In this document: positions 17,971 through 26,393 of the stretch, piece after piece
Layout of the letters: every line of letters starts with the position of its first letter
How positions within the stretch are numbered: the first letter of the stretch is position 1
Source of the DNA: Chitinophaga sp. YR573
GTDB lineage: Bacteria > Bacteroidota > Bacteroidia > Chitinophagales > Chitinophagaceae
Length of the DNA stretch: 64,000 nt
Direction: 5' to 3'
NCBI RefSeq assembly: GCF_900110995.1
Contig: NZ_FOJF01000003.1
Span: forward strand, 682,001 to 746,000
Made by a program: the position numbers and the translations under genes
Notes under the pieces: model-generated
What the model saw: only the letters and a program-made list of their open reading frames with translations
The model's database searches: none
What the model was told of the DNA's origin: nothing

Positions 17971-20421
17971 TTATAGTGCCTGGATATGCAGATGGTCCAG
18001 TGCATCGGCAAATAAGTATTTGATAACAGCGCCTCTTCCTGAAGCATTATTAATGGCCGTACGTAATGCCGCACGGGATGTTTCGTTTGTGATATGATTC
18101 AGGTCTGTAGCTGTACTGCCGGTAGGGGAGTGTTCATTCCATTTGTTAGGAAGGAAGAAGTTACCGCTTGTAGGCAGGTTCTGGAATTCCGGTAGCAAAG
18201 TAGGTGGCTGCGTATTAGCATATACCGTGATATGCTTGTTATAAGTGCTGAAGTCGTGGTCTGCACCGGCACCATCAGCATACGGTGGTCTTGGTAAGCC
18301 CAGTGCATAACTGCCCGGAGCCAGGTTGTTAATGGCTGCAATTACGGCATCCAGGCATTGCTGCTGGTTGCGTACATCTATCCTGAGGCCGTCTATATGT
18401 GTGAGGTCTACACCGGTACCGTTGGAATGATGAGTAGAAGCAGGACGTACATAACTTAAAATACCAAAGGCCGTAGGCGCAGTTTTGTTATGGTCCAGTG
18501 AGAAGTAAAGCATTTGCGCAATACTTTGCAACAGGCTTTGGGAAGGCGTGAAGGTATTGCCGTTCAGCGTATAGGTACCATTGGCTTTGATGTGTTCCAG
18601 CTGCTGTTTGATATTAGCGGGGATAGCTACTCTGCCGGGGTTAGAGAGGATATCTCCTGCAAACTCCTGTACAGTGCTGCTGTTGGCCCCGGAAACAGCT
18701 GGTGTGGTGTCAAAGCGGGTAAGATTGTTATGTTCTATGATCTGAATCAGGGTATTAGCGTAACCCGGATCTGTAGCATAACCGGCTTTGGCAATTTCTT
18801 TTGCAAACTGTTTGGCATCATCTGTATGATTAAATGCTTCGCGGTAACGTCCGTTGTTTACGAGGAAGTTCCCATGATCATTAAAGCTCTCTACAGCGTT
18901 GGCATAGGCTCTGAAATTATCTTTAACTCTCCAGCGGTATTTGGTATTTCCGCTGTTATCGGTGAATTGTTCGATAGATATTATTTCAGGATAAGGATGT
19001 TTGCTTCTGTCATTGTCACTGTGGATCTCAGTGGTTGTTAACAGTTGCTTTTCCCCTGTCCAGGCACTGCCCGCCTTGATACCAAAGAAGTTAAATTTCG
19101 GAGCGCTTTTACCCCAGCCTGATTCCAGAGCTGCCTGTGCCAGTGTTACGGATGCGGGCACACGTGTTTGCCGCATGCTATCTATTGCGTTCTGGGAATA
19201 TTGCTGAATGAAGTCTTCCTGTGCGGAGAAATCGGCTGAGAATCTGATCCTGTCGTCGAAGGAGAAAGATTGTGAAGTAGCCGTGTTATTGTACAGTTCT
19301 ATTTCAGCATTCCTTCTGTTGATGAGTCCCTGGGAATCTACGAGGGCACCGTTCTTCCTTACTTTTACCCATTTCCTCATTTCTGCTGGTACGGCGGTGT
19401 AACTGCCTTCATTGAGGACTTTGCGTAAAGTGGATTTACGGAAACTTTCAGATCCTATATTGTATACAAAGCTCACGAGTGCATCAAACTGGTTTTGATT
19501 GAGTGCAACAGTGATCTGGTCATTGATGGTGCGCTGGAAATCACTTACACGGGCCATGAGCAGGTCCGTAGCCTGTTTGTCGCTGATGCCACCAGCATAA
19601 GGTTGTTCGGAGGCATCTCCGTTGCAGTTGCCTTTGTGCAGCAGGGTACCGTAACCGATGGTGCAGTGTCCTGCCTGGTCGTTGTACTTCTGTGCGCGGA
19701 ATCCTTCCAGTTTTTTGATGAGGTCTATACCGTTGGAAGAGATGCTGAGGCTATTGGTGGATAATGAGCTGGCGGTAGCGGTGGTGCCAGATGCGAAGTG
19801 TACGATTTGTATTCTGCCGTCCCAGTCCTGGCTTACGCGTACTTCTCTTTCGAATTTCACGAGGAAGTCGGAGAATTTTTCCGGGTAAGTATTGCCTAGT
19901 GCGGGATCTGTGATGGTGAGGTTGGTACCTTCGGGGGTACCATCTCCGCGGATAGCGCTGATGATACGGGCGTGAATACCGAAGTTGGCGTCGGAGCCTT
20001 CAGCGGTAGTGACCCAGATGGGGCCGTAAGTGCGTAACAGGTGTTCCCATCCGCCTATGGTCAGTGACTGAGGGTATTCCGGGGTAAGACCCGCAGCTTT
20101 CAGGAAGGGTATCTTTTCTGCGGCGGAGAGGCCTTCGTTCTTTTTTACTTTATTGACATACATAGTGCCAATGCCGGCCATTACAGTTTCTATAGCGGCA
20201 GAACGCTGGTTCTTCCAGCCTATCATCATAGTAGCTACCGTAGCCCAGCATACCATGCCGGTAGGCTGCCTGATAGGGTCTACGATGCCGGGCACCTGGT
20301 AGCTGACCGCATCGAACGAATTCGCAAATCTTTCTACGATAGAAGAAGAACGGGCATAACCGTTTTGCCTGCGCTTTCCGGCGCCAAGCTGGCTATTTAT
20401 TTCGAAGAAACGATTTTCCAT
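17971..20421 (-). CDS. Four-module wall hydrolase: C39/C70-like peptidase, GH24 lysozyme, GH73 glucosaminidase, M15/LAS-like C-terminus
   Basis: 816 aa without signal peptide or membrane segment. Residues ~35-210: papain-like cysteine peptidase with C58 (GMVCWATVATMM), H150 (FGIHARII) and D172, like C39/C70 families. Residues ~225-380: GH24 phage-type lysozyme with the exact E-x8-D-x5-T triad E239, D248, T254. Residues ~400-570: GH73/FlgJ-type glucosaminidase ('TLAQAALESGWGKSAP', E433, 'NFFGIK'). Residues ~600-816: unknown part ending with H665-x6-D672 and H810-x-H812, the zinc pattern of M15/LAS peptidases. It is the last gene of a nine-gene minus-strand cassette and lies 62 bases after the M15 gene. 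It could digest glycan strands and peptides at once; how it reaches the wall is not evident. Domain calls are by motif, without searches. Confidence 0.85.
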   Translation of the reverse strand: MENRFFEINSQLGAGKRRQNGYARSSSIVERFANSFDAVSYQVPGIVDPIRQPTGMVCWATVATMMIGWKNQRSAAIETVMAGIGTMYVNKVKKNEGLSAAEKIPFLKAAGLTPEYPQSLTIGGWEHLLRTYGPIWVTTAEGSDANFGIHARIISAIRGDGTPEGTNLTITDPALGNTYPEKFSDFLVKFEREVRVSQDWDGRIQIVHFASGTTATASSLSTNSLSISSNGIDLIKKLEGFRAQKYNDQAGHCTIGYGTLLHKGNCNGDASEQPYAGGISDKQATDLLMARVSDFQRTINDQITVALNQNQFDALVSFVYNIGSESFRKSTLRKVLNEGSYTAVPAEMRKWVKVRKNGALVDSQGLINRRNAEIELYNNTATSQSFSFDDRIRFSADFSAQEDFIQQYSQNAIDSMRQTRVPASVTLAQAALESGWGKSAPKFNFFGIKAGSAWTGEKQLLTTTEIHSDNDRSKHPYPEIISIEQFTDNSGNTKYRWRVKDNFRAYANAVESFNDHGNFLVNNGRYREAFNHTDDAKQFAKEIAKAGYATDPGYANTLIQIIEHNNLTRFDTTPAVSGANSSTVQEFAGDILSNPGRVAIPANIKQQLEHIKANGTYTLNGNTFTPSQSLLQSIAQMLYFSLDHNKTAPTAFGILSYVRPASTHHSNGTGVDLTHIDGLRIDVRNQQQCLDAVIAAINNLAPGSYALGLPRPPYADGAGADHDFSTYNKHITVYANTQPPTLLPEFQNLPTSGNFFLPNKWNEHSPTGSTATDLNHITNETSRAALRTAINNASGRGAVIKYLFADALDHLHIQAL

Positions 20422-20483
20422 GTTGAAAGAGATTGATTATGCTTGAAAAATCCGGATGAGTGTGAGGCATCCTATTTTTATGT

Positions 20484-22106
20484 TTAGACTACTTTTCCTA
20501 ATTCAAAGTGCATCCCGTCTTTTTTGCCAAAATGTCCTCCCCAGAAAAAGCCCTGCTGATTAGCGATAGCTACAAGCTCTCTTAAGCAGCCTGTTTGCCC
20601 CATTTGGGCCGGTTCCTTACCAAAGCCATTCCAGGGTGCATTGATGTCAAAGGCGGTGCCCCAGGCGTGGTTACTGAGTGGTCTTGGAGAGCGCTGCTGT
20701 GTACCACGTATATAACGGGCTGCATAGCCACCTTCAAAAGTCTGTATCCTGTCTAATAAACCCGCCGCTTCCCAGGCAGACCATAAGCGTTTGAGCCTGT
20801 CTGCACCAGCTTTGTGGAAGTTGATAGTACCGTTCTGGATGACGTGGCTACCGAAACGTTTCCCGTTTAACTGGGGAATACTGACAGCGGTGATATTATC
20901 GTGGTACCAGTTATTTGTAACTCTTATGCCGTCACCATCAAAGGTTGAAGGATCTGCTACAAAGGTGAATGTGCCAAATTCAGTCGCCCTTTCCTGAGAA
21001 GTGATAGGGCGTAGATTAGTGGGGCGTGGCGGGAAGTCTTCGGACATCTGTACAGAATTATCCGGAGTTACTGTCGCCACTGTATTTGACCTTTGCTGTT
21101 TGTGCATATCTTCCAGGTCATTTAAAAACTCAGAAGGATCAAAGGATTCTTCTTTGCTTACCGGAGATGGTTTATTTACAGGTGCAGTAGCTTTAGGTGC
21201 TGCTGGTTTTTTAGGTGCTGGTGTTTCCTCAAACTGATTAAACCGGTTATTCAGTTCTTCTGAATCTATCTGAATAGTTCCTAAATTATATGCATTGGCA
21301 AATTGCATATTCTGTGCAATGCGGTCGAATATAGCATGTTCGTTTTTTGTAGGTTCATTATTGGCATGAGCAGGTTGTGGAGAAGGGATAGATTGCTGTT
21401 TACCTAAATCCTCCCTGTTAACTGTCTTTTTAGCTACAGGGTCATAGACCTTTTTACCAGATAGAATAGCCTGTAAATCATTTACAATATCGTCTTCTTT
21501 GGAAGTACCGGCAGGTGGTGCGTCTGATCCTCTTATCTTCATAAGATCATCCATCAGCTCTGCTGATTCATGCGCATCAGCATCGGGCATATTGTGATCA
21601 GAGATATTAGGAGTGTGAGAAGGTGTAGAAGGAATGTAAGATGATTTATCAGGAGATGTATAAGCTGGTCTATCAGCAGGCATATTATTCGGACTATATA
21701 CATCCGATTTACTATTGGAGAAAGGAGATAATACATCCGTATATAAATCCTGATTCTGACTGACAGGAGAATAAGCGTTCTGACTTGCTGAATAAGATAC
21801 AGGAGAATAGGATGCTGTATCATCGTACGAAGCTTCATACACTACATACTCCTCATTGCTATCATTAGTAACAGAAGCCTGCACTACATATTCCTCAAAA
21901 ACATCTCCGTCTTTATCTACAGAAGCGGATACTACATATTCCTGGAAAGGCTCAGTGTCCTTGCCCGGAATTACTTCACCATTATCAAAGCTCTGCGTCA
22001 TACCTTTTTGTTTCTTCCTGCGCGGTTTATGATGGCCATAATATTCACACAGCAAATCATCGTAAGAAGCGTAAGGCGTATGTTTCTTCCTCATATGAAG
22101 TAGCAT
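20484..22106 (-). CDS. M15-type peptidase with N-terminal EYVV repeats and long disordered region
   Basis: 540 aa. The C-terminal ~160 residues form a D-Ala-D-Ala/L,D-carboxypeptidase-like domain: S478-N-H480-A-W-G-T-A-F-D487 and D530-G-M-H533-F-E535, the zinc and catalytic pattern of the M15 family. The N-terminal ~370 residues are polar, Pro/Ser/Asn rich and probably disordered. They begin with a basic patch (KPRRKKQK) and three near repeats: EYVVSASV, EYVVQASV, EYVVYEAS. No signal peptide is seen. Its ATG directly follows the stop of the 245-aa gene (TAAATG). A second start at codon 5 is possible. Cell-wall peptide cleavage is the family expectation; the repeats may be docking or processing sites (speculative). 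Confidence 0.8.
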   Translation of the reverse strand: MLLHMRKKHTPYASYDDLLCEYYGHHKPRRKKQKGMTQSFDNGEVIPGKDTEPFQEYVVSASVDKDGDVFEEYVVQASVTNDSNEEYVVYEASYDDTASYSPVSYSASQNAYSPVSQNQDLYTDVLSPFSNSKSDVYSPNNMPADRPAYTSPDKSSYIPSTPSHTPNISDHNMPDADAHESAELMDDLMKIRGSDAPPAGTSKEDDIVNDLQAILSGKKVYDPVAKKTVNREDLGKQQSIPSPQPAHANNEPTKNEHAIFDRIAQNMQFANAYNLGTIQIDSEELNNRFNQFEETPAPKKPAAPKATAPVNKPSPVSKEESFDPSEFLNDLEDMHKQQRSNTVATVTPDNSVQMSEDFPPRPTNLRPITSQERATEFGTFTFVADPSTFDGDGIRVTNNWYHDNITAVSIPQLNGKRFGSHVIQNGTINFHKAGADRLKRLWSAWEAAGLLDRIQTFEGGYAARYIRGTQQRSPRPLSNHAWGTAFDINAPWNGFGKEPAQMGQTGCLRELVAIANQQGFFWGGHFGKKDGMHFELGKVV

Positions 22107-22844
22107 TTAAAGTCTGATATTCATTTTTACAAGTGTGTAAGGATCGAAAGTCATAATCAGTTCTGATTCGGTTTGCGTAATATGATCTTTCGATAACAGG
22201 ATCTTCAGCTCATTCGCATTAAATTCCAGTACTTCCGCCAGGTTATTATTAATCACTGTCACGGGCGGGTACTTAGGATTTAATGAGAAGTTCTCTCCCC
22301 GTACATGCAGGAAAGGACGATTCTGCTCGTCTATAGAAAGGCTCACTGCACTTACCTTTGGTGGGGTCTGACCCCTTCTCGATTTCTGAATTTCGTTTGC
22401 CAGTGTTTTATAATCTATTTCATTATCTGAGGCGCGTTGAATATCTACATGTTTCTTTTCTATCTGTTGTAAATCATCAACAGAATTCACGCCCATCTTC
22501 CTTAATTTATTTCTTGTTTTCGGATCTACTCCAATCTCTTCTATTTTGGTATCATTTCTTAACCCACTCATTTTAGTCGTGGCCCTTACCTGCTGATCAG
22601 TGATAGAACCTAACTGGATATTCACCTTGGAAGCGCCTTCCTGCCCAGGTTGAGCCGTCGTAAAACGGATCTGGTCCCCATCGAAAGTAGGGAAGATGTT
22701 GAGGTCAATAGCAAGGTCCTTCACCGTATAGGTGAGCGGTTTGTTGATGGCTTTGATGGCCAGTGTTTCGCGGGTTTTATCCAGCTCCACTACCAGCGAG
22801 TCTACAAAGTCTTCCAGATTCCATGATATGTTATCATTCGCCAT
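22107..22844 (-). CDS. Unrecognised 245-aa protein with helix-hairpin-like and Ig/IPT-like segments
   Basis: I do not recognise this family. The N-terminal ~85 residues look like a beta domain ('LTYTVKDLAIDLNIF'). A middle helical stretch contains 'GVDPKTRNKLRKMGVNSVDDLQQI', split here as GVDPKTRNKLRKMGV plus NSVDDLQQI, which resembles a helix-hairpin-helix or Mod-type helical pair. The last ~80 residues ('PKVSAVSLSIDEQNRPFLHV', 'VTVINNNLAEVLEFNANEL') look like an IPT/Ig-like beta sandwich. No signal peptide. Its start overlaps the end of the 92-aa gene by 11 bases, and its stop touches the M15 gene start. The N-terminus may be a distant copy of the 92-aa protein. Structural or adaptor role is a guess. 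Confidence 0.65.
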   Translation of the reverse strand: MANDNISWNLEDFVDSLVVELDKTRETLAIKAINKPLTYTVKDLAIDLNIFPTFDGDQIRFTTAQPGQEGASKVNIQLGSITDQQVRATTKMSGLRNDTKIEEIGVDPKTRNKLRKMGVNSVDDLQQIEKKHVDIQRASDNEIDYKTLANEIQKSRRGQTPPKVSAVSLSIDEQNRPFLHVRGENFSLNPKYPPVTVINNNLAEVLEFNANELKILLSKDHITQTESELIMTFDPYTLVKMNIRL

Positions 22845-23112
22845 GTTCCGGAGGGGTGTATTTTTCAGCTTTTATTGTAATGCTGTGATAAGAAGGTCGG
22901 AAGCTGCTGTTCACCCTGTAAAGAGGGGGAACACTGCCTATCCTTACTTTCCCATTTTCATCCACGCTGATATCCAATTCTACGGGGGTGCCGATCTCTA
23001 TTTCGTATATGTAGGACTGGATACCATGTACATCATCTGTAATTGTAGCCCCGGGGATATCCAGTATTTTGTCTACCAGATCTCCGAAAGGCAGAAAGGC
23101 TTCATCTATCAT
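22834..23112 (-). CDS. Unrecognised 92-aa acidic protein
   Basis: 92 aa, no signal peptide, predicted beta-rich. It has a 'VELDISVDENGKVRIG' stretch, then 'PPLYRV', and ends 'YTPPEHGE'. Its ATG overlaps the stop codon of the 37-aa gene (ATGA) and its end overlaps the next gene by 11 bases, so it is embedded in the same transcript. The segment order (F-x-D-L-V-D ... I-x-V-x-I-D ... G-x-x-R-I) resembles the start of the 245-aa protein. Function unknown. Confidence 0.65.
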   Translation of the reverse strand: MIDEAFLPFGDLVDKILDIPGATITDDVHGIQSYIYEIEIGTPVELDISVDENGKVRIGSVPPLYRVNSSFRPSYHSITIKAEKYTPPEHGE

Positions 23113-23222
23113 GGCTTTCCGGGTTTAGTAATGGGGTTTAATACCACTTTTACATTCACCTCGATGTCGTATCCATCGAAGGTGTATTCGGTTTCTGTAG
23201 TATCTTCTGTATCCTTTTCCAT
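23109..23222 (-). CDS. 37-aa acidic micro-protein
   Basis: A 37-residue reading frame fills the gap between the 696-aa and 92-aa genes: it starts MEKDTEDTTETEYTF at 23222, just 3 bases after the 696-aa stop, and ends ...ITKPGKP with a TGA that overlaps the ATG of the next gene. The tight coupling on both sides argues that it is translated. The sequence is strongly acidic at the N-terminus and beta-prone after it. No known family was recognised. Confidence 0.55.
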   Translation of the reverse strand: MEKDTEDTTETEYTFDGYDIEVNVKVVLNPITKPGKP

Positions 23223-23225
23223 AAT

Positions 23226-25316
23226 TTATTGTTTGTTGGATTTAATACCAAGAATTCTTACACTCACCGGTAATGGGAATTTAACTTTGGTACTGCTTAC
23301 CTGGTTTACATATCCTTCGGGAGTAAGGGATTCCACTTTGCCGAGGGTGATCTCAAACAGTTTGAATACCGGTACTACCCATATCATTCCCTGCTCGTAT
23401 GATCTTCCTTTTAATTCGATATTGTAAATCGTTTCTGCGGTATTGGAAGCTGCAAAGTCTGCATTGCGGATAGCGCCAAGTTTTTCTTCATCCAGTGGTA
23501 CGGAGCCATCCCAGCCATCCAGTAGTTTATTGATCTCTGTGATGCTGAGTTCTATACCAGCTTTTAATTTACCGGAAGTAATATCTTTTATGCTTTCAGG
23601 ATCTTTTTCATCCATCGATAATTTCGTACCGGTAACACCGTTAGCGGTGTGATCAGCAGATAAGGATACTGTATAACGGGCATCTACTTTCAGTTCCCAT
23701 AAAGACCTGGATTTACCCAGAGAAGGGGACTGCCATATCTTGTTCCAGAAAGAACGGTAGACTTTCATGTCTGACAGTTCTTTTTCTCCTGATACTGCTT
23801 CTCCCTCCTGGTTTTGTACAAAGTAGTTCTGTACGAATACGACAGGTGTATTGCCAATAGCTTTGTATTCTTTTTCACTGGCGGTACGCCAGCGCATTTC
23901 TGCAAATACTTCTATGTTTTTATGAAGTGGCATGTTGGATAACTCGCTCTTCATAAATTCAAATTCTATGATGGTGTTTGCCTGTATATCTTTCTTCTTG
24001 AAAGTCTTTTCAAACAGTAATTGTTTGGTAGCGGGATCTTTAAAGTAGAAAGTATAGATAGCTTTCGGGAGAGGATTTTTAGGCGCCTGATTTACATTCA
24101 GTTTTATTTTAAATAACATCCTGTCGGACAGCTGCAACAGCAATACATCTTTTCCATTACTGGAAGATAGTTTCAGTGATTCGAACGTGAGTATCAACCC
24201 ATTACTGAGTGTATACGCATGCTGATTCACAGAAAGGGAATACGTCTTCGCAACAGCAACAGCAGGAGTTGTGGGGGCCGGAGCAGCCGGTGGAGCAGCT
24301 TGTAACTGTGCAATCAGTTGTGCCAGCACCGCAGGATCTATAGCAGGAGCAGCGTTGGCAGGTTGATTTTGCAGCAGTTGCTGTAGCATGAGCCTGCGTT
24401 GTACATCACCGGCTAAGGTGGTCATCAGCTGGTTATTGGCCTGTAGTGTTTGTAACTTGTGCTGATTCGCTGCATTGATCAGTTGTGGCAGCAATTCCAT
24501 GCCCTGTTTGATGATAGGGCCGGCTAATGTAGCCAGCAGTGCATCATCTATACCAAATACAAAAGGTCTTGAAAACTGGTTGTTAACGGCTTGCGGCTTG
24601 TGAAAGCGGTTATGCTCTTCCCGGATGGATTGTTGTCCGCTTAAACCGGGGATGTTAGGCGCTACGGCTTTCATCAAAGCACCCAGTAAACTGGTGAGCA
24701 GGGAAGAGGTATCTCCTGCAGGAGCAGGTCCTGCCTTACCAGAGGAACCGGAAGCCCCGTTTGAAGATGCATTCCCGCTGGAAGAATTCCCCGCAGCAGG
24801 ATTAAGCATACCAATAGCCACTGGTAATACAGCCTTCACCAAACTTCCCAGGATATCTTCTATAGAAGACTGATGCGCCAGATACTGCTCATTATGGGAG
24901 ATATTTCTGACCGGGTTGAAATCTGTATAACTCATAGTGATGCTACTTGCTCTTGTTAATGGATTAAGTCTGCCTGTATTAATACGTTGCAGCCCCATTG
25001 GTATCTTGATCACTTTGGAAACTGCCGGAGAAGTGCCTTGTGCATCTTTCGCACTGAATAACTGTATATAACAGTTTTCACTATCAAAATAATTCTTGGG
25101 TATCCGCACTTCTTCTTCACTATCTCCTAAAAAAGTCAGTTTCGTTTTCTGACGAAACGGGGTTTCTTTAGAGATCTCATCTACCCATTTTATACCTGCC
25201 CTGTCAATAACCGATTTACCAATCTTAAACCGGTAGAATGTATTGGTACCGATATCAATCTTAAACCGGAAGTCATGACTATCGGCCGATTCCCATTGTA
25301 AAATAGCTAAGGCCAT
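23226..25316 (-). CDS. Unrecognised 696-aa protein, beta-rich ends with Ala/Gln/Pro linker
   Basis: No known family recognised. Residues ~1-105 look like a fibronectin-type or Ig-like beta domain ending 'VSKVIKIPMG'. Residues ~110-350 are helical and low complexity: 'SIEDILGSLVKAVLPVAIGML', a Ser/Gly run, a Leu/Gln-rich segment and an Ala/Pro linker ('AAPPAAPAPTTPA'). The C-terminal ~330 residues are beta-rich again with a 'YTLSNGLILTFESLKLSSSNG' style edge. No signal peptide. It lies 12 bases after the 350-aa gene. The long helix between two beta parts suggests a structural or scaffold protein (inference). Confidence 0.7.
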   Translation of the reverse strand: MALAILQWESADSHDFRFKIDIGTNTFYRFKIGKSVIDRAGIKWVDEISKETPFRQKTKLTFLGDSEEEVRIPKNYFDSENCYIQLFSAKDAQGTSPAVSKVIKIPMGLQRINTGRLNPLTRASSITMSYTDFNPVRNISHNEQYLAHQSSIEDILGSLVKAVLPVAIGMLNPAAGNSSSGNASSNGASGSSGKAGPAPAGDTSSLLTSLLGALMKAVAPNIPGLSGQQSIREEHNRFHKPQAVNNQFSRPFVFGIDDALLATLAGPIIKQGMELLPQLINAANQHKLQTLQANNQLMTTLAGDVQRRLMLQQLLQNQPANAAPAIDPAVLAQLIAQLQAAPPAAPAPTTPAVAVAKTYSLSVNQHAYTLSNGLILTFESLKLSSSNGKDVLLLQLSDRMLFKIKLNVNQAPKNPLPKAIYTFYFKDPATKQLLFEKTFKKKDIQANTIIEFEFMKSELSNMPLHKNIEVFAEMRWRTASEKEYKAIGNTPVVFVQNYFVQNQEGEAVSGEKELSDMKVYRSFWNKIWQSPSLGKSRSLWELKVDARYTVSLSADHTANGVTGTKLSMDEKDPESIKDITSGKLKAGIELSITEINKLLDGWDGSVPLDEEKLGAIRNADFAASNTAETIYNIELKGRSYEQGMIWVVPVFKLFEITLGKVESLTPEGYVNQVSSTKVKFPLPVSVRILGIKSNKQ

Positions 25317-25328
25317 GGCAAATAGTTA

Positions 25329-26381
25329 TTAATGGGCCGCAGGTGCGGGAGCGGCAATACCTTGCTGGCCGGGAGCAGGCTTTAATGCTGCTGTACCGCC
25401 ATCTCCATACATGCTGGCAAAATTATCCAGTCTGAAATAGTCTGTTTTGAACTTAAGATTAACATGCCCTTTCAATGAGGCTGTCATATCATCCGTCGCT
25501 TTTTTATCAGAAGTATTTATCTGTATATTGGTGTTGGTAATATCTGTACTCATGGAAGGACCTCCAAAGATGGCTCCCAGTATACCTCCATCCGCTTCTG
25601 CGTGTACATTCACGGTATTGATGTTCTGGTCATCATGGTGGGCAGTACTGGCACGGCTCGCCTTAATTGTAAATTCCACAGATGCATCGATTTCACCTTT
25701 TTCTACTACCAGGCGGGTAACACCCATCACAATAAGTTCTCTCAATGCAGTACGGTGTTCCTGGGCCATCCTGATTTTAGCTTCGAGAATGTGTTTCTTC
25801 ACCTCTGCATCTTCCAGATCTTGTTTTTCTCCTTCAGGATTTGTTAAAGCTAATTTACTGCTACCATCTGCCTGTTTCTCTGTGATTACATTATATTGTC
25901 CACCACGGGATTCCGCCAATGTTGCAAATGCATCATCATCTTTTATTTTTTTGATGAAGTCGGCAGAAGATTTGGTGGCTTCTTTCATCAGTTTGATATA
26001 ACTGTCTGTCTGTGTTTTCATCACCTTGAGGTTGGCATCAAACACACCTTTCAGCAGATCAGCCACAAATTTTGGAAAATCTACGGCGTCTACCAGTTCT
26101 GTAAAAGCCTTTGTATCTCCTGAAAGTCCGGGATCATACCCTTTATATCCCATTTGTTTACCACTATCCGTTTCCATACTTTCCGCGATACCATGTTTCT
26201 TATACTGTTTGGAAGCATAATCATCTATCAGGGATAGATAAATACTTTTCTGATCTTCCAGCCCCATATTCTTAAATACATCGCTGCTACCCAATACTTC
26301 TCTGGCCTGTGCTCTGGCGAGTTCTCTGATCTGTGTTTTAGATGGTATGATATCCATAGTTTGTCGTTTAGTATTAATCAA
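25329..26381 (-). CDS. Unrecognised 350-aa protein, mostly helical
   Basis: Not recognised. The first ~170 residues are charged helices ('RELARAQAREVLGSSDVF', 'YIKLMKEATKSSADFIKKIKDDD') with coiled-coil character. Then come helices rich in Glu/Arg ('AEVKKHILEAKIRMAQEHR'), and a beta-rich part with 'VNVHAEADGGILGAIFGGPSM'. The tail is Ala/Pro/Gly rich. No signal peptide or membrane helix. It lies 12 bases after the 641-aa gene. A start at codon 9 (26357) is also possible. It resembles neither a phage tape measure nor a known chaperone closely enough to name. Confidence 0.68.
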   Translation of the reverse strand: MINTKRQTMDIIPSKTQIRELARAQAREVLGSSDVFKNMGLEDQKSIYLSLIDDYASKQYKKHGIAESMETDSGKQMGYKGYDPGLSGDTKAFTELVDAVDFPKFVADLLKGVFDANLKVMKTQTDSYIKLMKEATKSSADFIKKIKDDDAFATLAESRGGQYNVITEKQADGSSKLALTNPEGEKQDLEDAEVKKHILEAKIRMAQEHRTALRELIVMGVTRLVVEKGEIDASVEFTIKASRASTAHHDDQNINTVNVHAEADGGILGAIFGGPSMSTDITNTNIQINTSDKKATDDMTASLKGHVNLKFKTDYFRLDNFASMYGDGGTAALKPAPGQQGIAAPAPAAH

Positions 26382-26393
26382 ACAATATTTTCT

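Noticed and set aside
22732..23427. 231-aa plus-strand frame across the cassette
   Set aside because: It lies opposite four tightly packed minus-strand genes and has no known motif or start signal; it is an antisense shadow.
25447..26001. 184-aa plus-strand frame
   Set aside because: Fully opposite the 350-aa gene and rich in Ser/Cys/Phe as expected from reverse-strand reading of charged helices.
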